NCBI GenBank assembly: GCA_033977485.1
Contig: CM066991.1
Location: 55,902,850-55,966,849 of the forward strand
Direction: 5' to 3'
DNA length: 64,000 nucleotides
Origin: Hydrangea macrophylla
Taxonomy: Eukaryota > Streptophyta > Magnoliopsida > Cornales > Hydrangeaceae
A model generated the notes under the pieces. That model made no database searches. It was not told where the DNA came from and saw only the letters and a list, made by a program, of their open reading frames with translations. Below are positions 55,131-64,000 of the stretch, piece after piece. The position numbers and the translations under genes are program-made. The stretch's first letter is position 1; every line of letters starts with the position of its first letter.

Positions 55131-56778
55131 CTTGTCTACTTTGTCTATTTTCTCTTAGAACTTTTTCTCATATGCCTATGGTGGGGCCCCATTGAAACTA
55201 GTCTTCTTCTCCATTGTTCTCGAGATGCGGTACAAATCCAAACAGTGGTGGTGGAAACTCAGGGGGACACTACTGTCGCAGCTGTTTCAATTCTTCCATA
55301 AACTTCAGGACCTGGGCCAGGCTGTCTGACTGCTGGATTATGGTGGCTCCCAATTCGGTGACCTTGTTTTCTAGCTCTTCCTAATTCATGCTGAAATAAT
55401 TTGGCGGGCTGACTCTGACCAAACGATTATCTGAATTTCAAGTCCAGGACGAAGATCCCAACTGTTGACTTTGAGAATCTGTAGTGACCCTACTGATTCG
55501 AGAGGATTTGTATCAGATTCTGATAGTGATGACTTTAGATAGACAATAACAGTGATGTTAACAGACGTGGACTGACTTGTGTAAGACTGACCAAGATAGT
55601 GCGTGCAGACCGATAGGAATGGTGCATGCATGTGAGACAAGCACGCGGATGTAAGTCCTAATCTATATGATGCTCCTATTTCTAAAAGATAACAGTTAAA
55701 CAAATAAGGTCCTAACCATATAGAGTGTGCTAACTTTACTTTCCAGTATGATCACCAAGGGATAATAGGGGTTTCCAGGGTTTTATGAAGGCTTCTAGGA
55801 GAGACTGGGCATTTCTGGTTGGTTTGGACAGAGTTTCTGAGAGAAACTGGCATATTTGGGCATTTCTGGTTGGTTTGGATAGAGTCTTTGGGAGAATCTG
55901 GTTAATATAGTTATATCTGGGATATTTGGACAGAGTTTTTGGGAGAAACTGGTTAATATGGTTATATCTGGGATATCTAGACAGAGTTTCTGGGAGAAAC
56001 TGATTAATATGGTTATATCTGGGATATCTGGACAGAGTTTCTGGGAGAAACTGATTAATATGGTTATATCTGGGATATCTGGACAGAGTTTCTGGGAGAA
56101 ACTGGTTAATATGGTTATATCTGGGATATCTGGACAGAGTTTCTGGGAGAAACTAGTTTTTTTTACAGGTGCGTATGATGATGGTGATTATACTGTCTAG
56201 CAAGTTCTCATACTCCTATATCTTATGACCGACAAACAAGGTTTGCGGTGTATATCTTTGTGAGCATGAAGCAGACATCCTTGTCATGGTGCCTAGGCAG
56301 GTCAACTCAATGTGATCACATATGAGTGATTGCCTTGGGAATCATAAGAAAGAGGTTTTGCATCATGCCACATAAGCGTCTACACTGCGCAGGTAATCCC
56401 GTCAGGGCATAAAGCAGTTATATCACATTATCCTATCTGAAAAGATAAATGAACAGCCCTATGAAAAGTTGTACAGGAATCTATATGCAAAGGCTGGGTT
56501 TAGTCAAAGAGTGTCCGTTGACGAGAGTTCCAATATACCGTCAGAGAGACATTACAGAGGTTTTTACTCTTTTTGATATACATTGGAAGATACAGTATCA
56601 ACGGTGGCTTATGCCCTGGCACAGCAAGACTTGAGCAATATTAGCGCCGCGTTTCAGACACAGTCGGAGGGGGGAAATGCAAGAGTGCAATGCGGTGAAC
56701 CAGACACAGTAAAAAGATGAATTTAAGGATACTTCTTATGAGTCAAACCTCTGTATTATTTTGTTTTGAAAATAAATA
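55131..56778 (-). other. Leader region of element 2
   Basis: Between the PBS and the recognisable gag frame. The part next to gag (55131-55400) still looks like decayed coding sequence. 55905-56155 is a 51-bp minisatellite. The remainder aligns with the leader of element C in reverse complement and shows no gene. Confidence 0.6.
55905..56155. repeat. 51-bp minisatellite in the leader
   Basis: Nearly identical units (TTAATATGGTTATATCTGGG, then ATATCTGGACAGAG, TTTCTGGGAGAAACTG), about five copies with degenerate ones to 55770. The unit length is a multiple of three, which explains the repetitive 80-codon frame through it; that frame is not a gene. Confidence 0.95.
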
Positions 56779-56796
56779 TCCCCAGCAGAGTCACCA
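56779..56796 (-). other. Primer binding site of element 2 (tRNA-Arg type)
   Basis: Minus strand TGGTGACTCTGCTGGGGA, three bases inside the LTR end; same site as in element C with two differences. It marks 56800-60103 as the 5' LTR and fixes orientation. Confidence 0.85.
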
Positions 56797-59030
56797 GATT
56801 GTGGACACACGGAATTTCGCTTTCCTTTCTATTTGTTTTGAAATCGTTTTGACAGGAAAAGGTTGATTTGCTGAAAATAAGGTCTGTTGAAAACAGATAC
56901 AGAGTTGCCACTTGGTCTTTAAGGAACCAAGAAACCTAATTTTGACTCACCCAAACGGATAAAGGGCACTGGCCCTTCATAAGCAAAGAACTTGGCTCGG
57001 GATTTTGGTACGAGAGAGGAAGGAGCCTTTGTCAATACTAAAACACCCTCAACTCGCCCCGTCTTTCGAGGGGCCTCAATTAGCATCCGAAAAATCATCT
57101 TATACTATGTATGGTTCATCAATTAATACTATGGTAGTATATTACATCACACAAGAATTTTGAAATGGAAGATCAAAAGATAAGATATCATTCATAAGAT
57201 CTAAGTCAAATATCACGCAATGCAAAGGTGAAAGATCACACAAACAAACCTAAGAAAAATCATCTAATCACATATCAAGTAATCAAGTTTTATTTTCCGA
57301 AAAAAAAAGTAATCAAGTTTTCCTAATCTGAGGGGACATGAATTGTTCTTGAAACAAATAAATAAAAAGAAATCAAAATATGCTTAGTAGGCTAGTATGA
57401 TGCATGTTAATCTTTGAGAAAACAAGACCTCTCAATCCCCGGGATGGATGAGAAAGGACAATTAGATCGAGGGGAAGTATGGACGTATGATCCAACTCAT
57501 TCCTTATAATCTTCTTAGATTAGGGGTCACAAAAGCCCCAAATCTTGCATGGATGCAATGTATGATCCTAGAATATGCAAAGGTTGTAGTGTGTTTGTGT
57601 ACATGGACTTTCTAAAGTGACTTAGAAGTCTAAAATATGCATGAATGTGTGAAGGAAATCATCATAGAATATGTACAAATGTAGTATGAATTACTTCCTA
57701 AGAGATGAACTAATTTGGAAGGCATATGAACATCAAATCAAGGGATGGAAGTAAAAGTATACTTGCTGTGAATAGTGGACAGAACAGTAAGTTGATCTTG
57801 TGGAAAATGAAAAGTAGGGTTAAAAATGTTTTCAATGCATGAATTTTTATGGTGATCATCCTTAGTGTGTCTAGAACAAAAATCAAAAATCCAATCCTCA
57901 ATAACTATTACAAATTAAGAGAAATCATATTAACAATAGTGGTTATTCAGAAACAGAGTCCGTACTGTCGACTGAAATGTTGAAAAATATTAGAAAATGA
58001 AAACAAAATATCAAGAGGCCCATATTATACAGAAAGTTTCTTAAGACATTGAAGTTTAAGGGAAAAATAAGTTGGGACCACTTGTTTTGGAAAAGCTTTC
58101 TAGAGAATAAGTTGAAAGTCAACCAAGCTGCTGTAACAATAAAGACAGAATGTTTGGAAGGAATGTTTGGACAAAAATGGACATCTTTAAAGTGCTTTCA
58201 AGTCAAGACAAAAATCATGGGTGTTCTATAATGAATTAAAAAGATTTTTCAACTGGACTTGCATCCATACCTTGAGTATTGAACACAAAATAATTCTTTG
58301 AAATCAAACAACTCACTGTTTTGAAGATTTTTTTGAGAGAAATAAGGTTTATTTTTTAGAATCCCAATATTGGGGTTTTAGAGGGGTTTTGAAATAGGGG
58401 TTTTGAAAGTACATTTTCAGCACTTAAATGGAGATTATAACCACTTGAAATATCAACATTTGAACTCATATTAAGTACCTCCAAGATTGTTGGAGACATT
58501 GTTTTATTTTGGAAATAACCTCAAGAATACATGGGGATGTATTGAGGTTGTAACCATCATCTATCAAACATGTTTTTGAGGTCAAGAGCTACTATCCATA
58601 AGGATTCACTCACCTCAAACTTCATGTCCTCATCTAGATGATGATGAACTAGTAAGTAAACAAGAAAAAGAAAAAGAATTGAGATAAGAGGAGATGATCA
58701 TAAAAGTAAGCAAACAAGTATATAAACAATCAATAGATGATATTCAATGATGTATTGGACTTGTAGCTTGGTGTTTCACTCATATGTGGTGACATTGGAC
58801 ATGGAAGTAGCTTCCTCTATCTTAAATGCTCACTAAAATGGTGGTTGTGTGTATTGAATATGAAGTAAATGGAAGTAATGAAGTAAAAACAAAGTTTAGA
58901 ACTCACTCTCTTGTTTGGAAATCAAAGAAGGAAGATTCTTTTCTCTTAACTCTAACCTTATCTCTACAACTTTTTCTCTAAAACTTTTCAAATCTTGCAT
59001 TTGACCCCCCAAAATGAGAAGTCAAGGGGA

Positions 59031-59040
59031 GTTTATATAG
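59031..59040 (-). promoter_or_regulatory. TATA box of 5' LTR, element 2
   Basis: Minus strand CTATATAAAC; the promoter that would drive the genomic RNA of element 2. Transcription start not determinable. Confidence 0.6.
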
Positions 59041-59183
59041 ACCAATTTGGGGTGGTTTTGGGATTTTAGAAGTACTCCCATTGGTTCCAAACATCTGTGA
59101 ACGTAGAACTACGTCGTTTTGGTTTCTAATTAATCCATTTTATCCCCCCAAAAAATTACAAAAATAGACCATTCTGGGGGAGA

Positions 59184-59222
59184 GTGCCACGGCGGCACTG
59201 GGCCTGTGCCGCGGCGGCACTG
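59184..59222. repeat. Palindromic phrase array, GTGCCGCGGCGGCAC type
   Basis: Two well-preserved copies (GTGCCACGGCGGCACTGGGC, GTGCCGCGGCGGCACTG), about 145 bp upstream of the TATA box in element orientation. The second is a 14-of-15 palindrome. Confidence 0.9.
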
Positions 59223-60103
59223 CTCCTTATTCATCCATATAATTCTTTTACGGCCCCCAGAGGTTTCGGTATTCGCAAAAAGGCCGTATTTCGTCCAAAA
59301 TTCACAGAAAATGTATATGAACTCCAAATTGAGCTTGTGATATACCGTTGACAAGGTAATGGAGTCTATTTTCTTTTAAAAAAAAATAGTTTAGAGATAG
59401 ATCACTTTGAAAAGTTTTGCGGTATTCGTGATAAAAGCTTATTTGAACGTCTTTTTCACCTTCAGAAATTCATAATAAATTCGTTTTAAATCAAGAAATT
59501 ATGCGCAATATACCGTTGGAAAGCTATTGACCTCTAGTATCCATGAAAAATGTTTGAAAAATGATACGATGTTGTGGTTTTAAAGTCAACTTTTGGTTAA
59601 ACTGGTCAAACAAGGGACCTCTAGGAAGTTCTGGGAACCTCTAGGAGCTCCCAGGTACTGACGTTTTCGTCCGATTTTCTTTTTAAACTCATTTTAATAC
59701 TTTTCTCATGATCTAGAATGATCCCAAAACTTTTTGGCAAATTCGGATGATTTTGATCAAAGCCTGGTCAAACTTGGTCAAACCTTGGTCAAATCGGTCA
59801 ACGGGGATTTTCTGGGAACTTCCGGGACTTCTCGGGGTCTCTAGGAGCTGACGATTTCTTCTGATTTTGCTTGAAAACTCATTTTTAGTACTTTTTTAGT
59901 ATGTGGCATATTTCCAGAACCTTCAGTCCAAATCTGGGAGTGTTCGGGCTTTCAGGGGCATTTTGGTCATTTGTACCACTTTCTGAGCATTTTGAGAGAT
60001 AGAACTAACTTCCATGAGTCATTTTTTAGTCTTTTTTTATCATTGTAAACCACCAAGCTATAGGTGACCTAAATCTGATAGCCGACAAAATGGGGCGTCT
60101 ACA

Positions 60104-60744
60104 GTTATCATTATTTGTTGTCCTCAAGGACCCCACATCTGATCCCATTTGGTTGCGAAACACACTTCTTGAAATTCAGAAAGGTTATCCCAGGAACCAT
60201 AGTCTTCCAAACCTTGGTGTCTTTATCCAAGTTAACCGCCGCATTAGAGTCAAAACATTAGTATAACACAAGCCCTCTTAGAGTGGCGCACCCACAACAC
60301 TAGCTCATGCTAGGATCATCAGCACCATAAAAAGCACGAATAAAGCCCATTGAGAGTACAAATACACAAAACATGTGTACTAGAACCACAAGCACTTTAG
60401 ATTACAATGCCAGGCATGACATGACTCAGTGCACATCCTTATCATATCCATGCATTGCATATCATTCTTATAGCATAGCATCCGCCTGTTCTGTTGTGCA
60501 TTTGCATGTGTGGTTTTGTCCCTTGTTTGCCCGAACTATGTCCTGGTCTGATTTCCTCGGGATACGCAGGCAGCTCACGAAGAGCACGGCCAGCACCGGA
60601 CTCAGCATCACGTTTTTATCCTTGCATCTTGGCAACAATTTTATCCTAAATCTATAGCCTCCAGAATGACCTATCTCTTCAAAGATTTGGCACTCGCTTG
60701 CGGCATGCGTTGCTTCATAAGTTCGTGCCAAAGAGGGTTAAACT
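60104..60744 (+). other. 3' non-coding region of element C, right part
   Basis: Resumes element C after element 2. Reverse-complement homology to 42613-43130 (AGGACCCCACATCTGATCCC; TTTGGCACTCGC). It contains one GATACGCAGG-type motif (60531-60575). No gene. Confidence 0.7.
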
Positions 60745-61395
60745 ATAGAAGCCCCATTTTGTCGGCTATCAGATTTAAGTGACCCATAGCTTAGTGGTTC
60801 ACAATGATAGAAAAAGACTCGAAAAGGACCCCTGGAAGTTAGTTCTACCTCTCAAAATGCTCAGAAAGTAGTACAAATGACCAAAATGCCCCTAAGAGCA
60901 CAAACACTCCCAAAGTTCTAGAAACATGCTACGTCATAAGAAAAGTAATAAAATGAGTTTTAAAGCAAAATCAAATGAAATTGTCAGCTCCTAGAGACCC
61001 CCAGAAGTCCCGATAGTTCCTGGAAAGTCCCCGTTGACCGGTTTGACTAAGGTTTGACTAAGGTTGACCAAGGTTTGACCAAAATTATCCAAATTTGCCT
61101 GAAAGTTTTGAGATCACCCTAAATCATGTGAAAAATACTACAACGAGTTTTAAAAGAAAATCGGACGAAAACGTCAGCTCTTGGGAGCTCCTAAAGATTC
61201 CCAGAACATCCCGGAAGTCCTTGATTTGACCGGTTTGACCTAAAAGTTGATTCAAAAACTAGAGCAACGTATCATTTTTCAAATGTGATTCATTGATACT
61301 AAAGGTCAATAGCTTTCCAATGGTATATCGCACATAATTTCTTGATTTAAAACAAATTTAGTATGAATTTTTGAAAGTGAAAAAGTGATCAGATT
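60745..61395 (+). mobile_element. 3' LTR of element C, first ~650 bp only
   Basis: Starts TATAGAAGCCCCATTTTGTC (decayed from TGTAGACGCCCC) and follows the reverse complement of 60103-59460. It stops in AAAAAGTGATCAGATTG, where element D gag begins. Together with 59460-60103 it forms a ~640-bp inverted pair around 60104-60744. Confidence 0.8.
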
Positions 61396-61907
61396 GAGAA
61401 AGTTATTCTCCTGTTGATCTCTCTCATCTTCTGGGAAGTGTTTCTCCAGAAATCTTCCTTTGAACATCTCCCAAGTCATTGCCCTTGCGGTATTTATCCC
61501 TACAGTGGCTCTCTCAGCTTCCCACTAATCTGCGACAGCGTAGGTGAGCTGAAACGTAGTCAGACAACACTTCTCTTGTTCACTGCATTCTAATGCTTCG
61601 AAGATCAATTCCATTTCTCTTATCCATTGCTCAGCTTTCCATAGTTCGGTTAATCATCAAACTTTTCAGGACAGAGTCCACGAAAATTTGCTAATAACTT
61701 GTCTCCAGTTTACCTTGGCTTAAATGGTGCTGCTGGGGATTCAATAGGTCGTTGACTTGTAGCATGATTGTAGGTATCCCCTACATGCTCCATCCTTTGC
61801 ATAAATGCTTCAACAACTCCAAATGGGTCCATTCCTTCGTGAATAGGTGCTCCGATTCACGCTTGGTGATTTCTCAAAGGTCCCACCATAATGATAACGA
61901 GTGTCGC
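61396..61907 (-). pseudogene. Retrotransposon gag domain (element D)
   Basis: Minus-strand reading starts after a possible splice acceptor (TCTCTTGTAG, ending at 61908). It continues GMDPFGVVEAFMQRMEHVGD, LLANFRGLCPEKFDD, AEQWIREMELIFEALECSEQ, then WEAERATVGINTARAMTWEM and FKGRFLEKHFPEDERDQQEN. This is the Retrotrans_gag pattern (FxG..P..F, AEQW, K...F, tWe.F...F...FP). It has two or three stops and one frameshift, and ends at the junction with element C. Confidence 0.8.
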
Positions 61908-62414
61908 CTACAAGAGACCCACTGATCAGCCAAAAGACTTCTCATAGAAACGAAAATAAGGTAAAGCGAGAAGCAGCAAGAACTAATCGTTCTACTAAAC
62001 AACACATGGGAATCGAACATGCAATCAATAGTGAAAGTACTCATCGTATATATCAAAAGATGTACCGCATAGTACACACTAGTCAAACTGTGTACCACAT
62101 GGGACAAAGCTACAATAGTGCTAAGGTTGGCTACTAACAATACTACCACTACTAATAGCATTCATACAAAAGTTATGGTCAAATAGCTATCTCCCAAGCT
62201 CAAAAAAATCTGGTGGACATGTCCTGATATAAAACTAACAAAAACTGAACCCTATAGATCCTGGCTCAAAAATCTTCAGCATTTGATTGTACTATGGGTG
62301 CCTCGTCCTCTGGTGCAATGTCCATCTCCACAGGTGGATCGTCCTCAGCTGGTGCTACTGCTCCTCCTACTACTACCCCATTATCCTAATCCTCGACAAT
62401 CATGTTGTCAACCT
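61908..62414 (-). other. Possible intron or spacer in element D
   Basis: T-rich on the minus strand with no gag-like coding. It ends in GGTCTCTTGTAG, a good acceptor. A donor could not be fixed. The hydrophobic 95-codon frame through it is a product of T-richness. Confidence 0.3.
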
Positions 62415-63230
62415 CTATCTCTTCAATATCGAAAGCTGGCTGGCTACATCAGCGACCAACTCAGCAAAATCTCCAACTAGGGCCATAGTATCTGGTAATG
62501 CAGCTTGTCCTATCAGAACTCCGACTGGCTGTACAACTATCACTGCTACCCACTCGACTGCCATATTGGCAATGGCTGCCATATGAAGTACGGGTCCTGC
62601 TAGTAAATCAAACACCACGAGTACCTTTGGCACTAAAATCTTCTCTAGCTCGACTATAGCATCCTCTATACCCTCATCTCCTACTCTGTCATCCCCTCCG
62701 GCAATAACATCCTCATCACCTAACTCTGGGTCCTCCTCCGAGTCTTCCTCTAGCTTCTCATCATCCTCGACAGGCTCAATATCCTTGGCGACATCCTCCT
62801 CTGGGTCAATATCTACTACCGTCTCGGCCTCCGGTGACTCTGGCTCCTTAAGCTGCTCATGTGTCTCTGAAATGGGTACCTCAGGTACTGGTTATGGTGG
62901 TACTACTGCTGGTGCTGCCTCAATATGTCCTCCAAGAATAGCTTAAAGCTCAATAGCGTCCATCTCCAGCTTACTCTAAATCAAACATAAAATCTCCTGG
63001 TAAACATCTCTACCAATCATCGCTGAATGATAAGCATCCATACGCATCTCCGTAGGGTGGGTCTTTCTGATCACATAGAGAGCCTTCTATATGTTGTCCT
63101 CTAGATATCGGCTAGCTGTTTGGTGTATGCGGTCATGATAAAACTCCAGATCAGTTGGCTCCATAGTATCCCCATGGATCACGTGTCCTCCATAGGCATC
63201 AGTCACAAACTTATGGAACTCTGGATCCAT
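62415..63230 (-). pseudogene. Acidic N-terminal coding region of element D
   Basis: One minus-strand frame from ATG 63230 (MDPEFHKFVTDAYGGHV) reads through four internal stops. Each is a TAG or TAA explained by a C-to-T change in a Gln codon. The middle is strongly acidic (EPESPEAETVVDIDPEEDVA, VEDDEKLEEDSEEDPELGDE), then hydrophobic (VLVVFDLLAGPVLHMAAIAN), ending at a stop at 62415. It lies where the Gag N-terminus should start but is far more acidic than usual. It may be an N-terminal extension or an extra ORF. No family recognised. Confidence 0.55.
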
Positions 63231-63368
63231 AATGCTAGCCTGCAAAGGAAAAACTAATTACCGTCAGAAGCACAAACTTATCTTAAACTCATATCTCATC
63301 TCAAGGATCTTAAACACTAGGACCAGATGGTGTGGAAATCATTTAGTCAACGAAAGTATCATAATCTT

Positions 63369-63381
63369 GGCTCTGATACCA
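63369..63381 (-). other. Primer binding site of element D (initiator tRNA-Met type)
   Basis: Minus strand TGGTATCAGAGCC, the classic plant retrotransposon PBS complementary to initiator tRNA-Met. This is a primer site, not a tRNA gene. Confidence 0.9.
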
Positions 63382-63389
63382 AAAATCAG

Positions 63390-64000
63390 GTCGTGCCCCG
63401 GTGCAGCAAACATAGAGAGAAAAAATTTCCTTTTTGGTTCCATAGGGAATGACTGGTGAAAGTCACTAATTATCCACACCACACGGTACTAGTCCACAAG
63501 ATAAACAGGAATAGTAAAACAACAGAAAAATAAATAGAAGTACCACTATTAGAAACATAAAAGTGTGGTCCTCAAGATCATAAGAAGTCTGGAGACAACA
63601 TATGCCCAAGTACCCGTTAACTAAAACAGAACAGAGTTCAACAGAGCGACAAAAATGTAAACTAGATTTAACTATCTTCAGATCTTCAGCTAGCGTAAGG
63701 ATATTCATTAGCATAACACTCCTCTCCCGTATAACCAGCATTAGTGGGGCCATCCACTGCATAATCAAACTTTGGGTAGTATCCATCACCGTAAGTTCCA
63801 GCACCTGCAGTGTTAGGGACAGGGTAGACTGGATGGGGAATGTCCAGAAAAATAAAGGCCATCAGCTTACTGAAAGCTGAGTGAGAACCAGCTAACACAT
63901 TCTCATAGAAATAATGTAATTACCATATGCACGATATATGGAAGTGATAAATAATAAATTTTCCTCTTTTTATTCAGACACATCAATAACCGATTCTCAT
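63390..64000 (-). mobile_element. 5' LTR of element D, 3' end only
   Basis: About 610 bp up to the window edge. The minus-strand end CCGGGGCACGAC corresponds to TTCGGGGCATGACA of the solo LTR. It contains the Tyr-rich segment 63690-63870 (GDGYYPKFDYAVDG, GYTGEECYANEYPYAS) like that in the solo LTR. Confidence 0.75.

Larger units (their letters stand above)
39331..60103 (-). mobile_element. Element 2: full-length Tat-lineage Ty3/gypsy retrotransposon with antisense PMD cargo
   Basis: A complete structure of 20.8 kb. Reading on the minus strand: 5' LTR (60103-56800), PBS, leader with 51-bp minisatellite, gag, protease, linker, RT, dual RNase H and integrase (to 48871). Then come the antisense DUF7745-like and PMD genes (48045-44507, plus strand), a 162-bp tandem array and the 3' LTR (42612-39331). 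The flanks ATTAT (left) and GTTAT (right) form a 4-of-5 target duplication within element C. The two LTRs are clearly related but differ by scattered substitutions (about one in ten or fewer by eye over the first 250 bp) and small indels, so the insertion is not recent. Stops and frameshifts in gag-pol make it non-autonomous now. Confidence 0.9.
56800..60103 (-). mobile_element. 5' LTR of element 2
   Basis: About 3.3 kb. Plus-strand left end TGTGGACACACGG, right end GGGGCGTCTACA (minus-strand start TGTAGACGCCCC). TATA (minus) at 59031-59040, phrase array at 59184-59222. It has a small insertion relative to the other LTR near 57290-57315 (TTCCGAAAAAAAAAG). Confidence 0.9.
20950..61395 (+). mobile_element. 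Element C: pol-less Tat derivative, split by two nested insertions
   Basis: Plus-strand pieces in order: 5' LTR 20950-23270 and 32781-33160; PBS 33164-33181; leader and small gag fragment to 34852; 3' non-coding region to 39330; continuation 60104-60744; and the start of the 3' LTR 60745-61395. The Athila element (23271-32780) and element 2 (39331-60103) interrupt it. No RT, RNase H or integrase sequence is present between the gag fragment and the 3' region, which lie side by side. It is therefore a large non-autonomous derivative or internal-deletion product. Both LTRs are incomplete: the 5' LTR lacks about the first 0.6 kb and the 3' LTR keeps only about that portion. Confidence 0.75.
61396..64000 (-). 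mobile_element. Element D: Del/Tekay-like Ty3/gypsy, 5' part
   Basis: Minus-strand order: 5' LTR (from beyond the window to 63390), initiator-Met-type PBS, an acidic N-terminal coding region, a possible intron, and a gag domain. It is broken at about 61396 against element C's LTR. No pol is present in the window. LTR similarity to the solo LTR at 26186-28387 supports the family call. Confidence 0.7.

Noticed and set aside
55958..56200. 80-codon repetitive frame with SFWEKL repeats
   Set aside because: Translation of the 51-bp minisatellite, whose unit is a multiple of three.
62283..62586. Plus-strand frames of 65 and 99 codons
   Set aside because: Opposite strand of element D's acidic coding region, which has the coherent composition.
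63369..63381. Possible tRNA-Met fragment, and tRNA-Arg-like fragments at 33164 and 56779
   Set aside because: Only the 13-18 bases of a primer binding site next to an LTR end; no cloverleaf.
1..64000. Host protein-coding gene
   Set aside because: No multi-exon coding pattern was found outside retrotransposon structures; the spliced PMD genes lie between integrase and 3' LTR of Tat elements.

Overview
This window is AT-rich, repeat-packed nuclear DNA of a flowering plant. The evidence is the plant LTR-retrotransposon lineages it contains: a Sirevirus-like Ty1/copia element, Athila, Tat/Ogre-like Ty3/gypsy and Del/Tekay-like chromovirus. It also carries plant-only protein domains (plant mobile domain; a DUF7745-like domain) and plant-type primer binding sites. 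I found no convincing host gene, rRNA, tRNA gene or CRISPR array. Nearly all coding sequence is retrotransposon-derived and broken by stops and frameshifts. The species cannot be named from the sequence alone.

Layout. (1) 1-1502: probable minus-strand LTR with TCGATCGA phrase arrays. (2) 1530-4678: 5'-truncated Sirevirus-like copia element (gag, repeated purine tracts, 3' LTR). (3) 4679-7260: LTR remnants. (4) 7261-10650: AT-rich DNA with a small MITE-like element and a long foldback element. (5) 10651-20640: a 5'-truncated plus-strand Tat-lineage element ('element 1') with gag-pol, followed on the opposite strand by DUF7745-like and plant-mobile-domain (PMD) genes. (6) 20950-61395: a plus-strand, pol-less Tat derivative ('element C') split by two insertions. 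These are a gag-only Athila element in its 5' LTR (23271-32780, itself holding a solo Tekay-like LTR at 26186-28387) and a 20.8-kb minus-strand Tat element ('element 2', 39331-60103) in its 3' region. (7) 61396-64000: the 5' part of a minus-strand Tekay-like element ('element D') running off the window.

Element 2 is the best preserved. It has two ~3.3-kb LTRs, a tRNA-Arg-type PBS, gag, protease, a G-patch-like linker, reverse transcriptase with YVDD, two RNase H segments and integrase with D-D-E. Beyond integrase, on the opposite strand, lies a multi-exon PMD gene with at least four GT-AG introns, then a DUF7745-like gene. Element 1 carries the same pair in the same relative position, with one intron position conserved. 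An antisense, intron-containing two-gene cargo is therefore a lineage trait here, not an accident.

The second main signal crosses families. Six unrelated LTR types each carry an array of their own short palindromic phrase (built on CGATCG, GTCGAC, ATCGAT, GAGCGGCCCGCTC or GTGCCGCGGCGGCAC), and in every case the array lies about 20-150 bp upstream of the putative TATA box. Element 2 carries its LTR-type phrase a further time, upstream of its antisense PMD gene.
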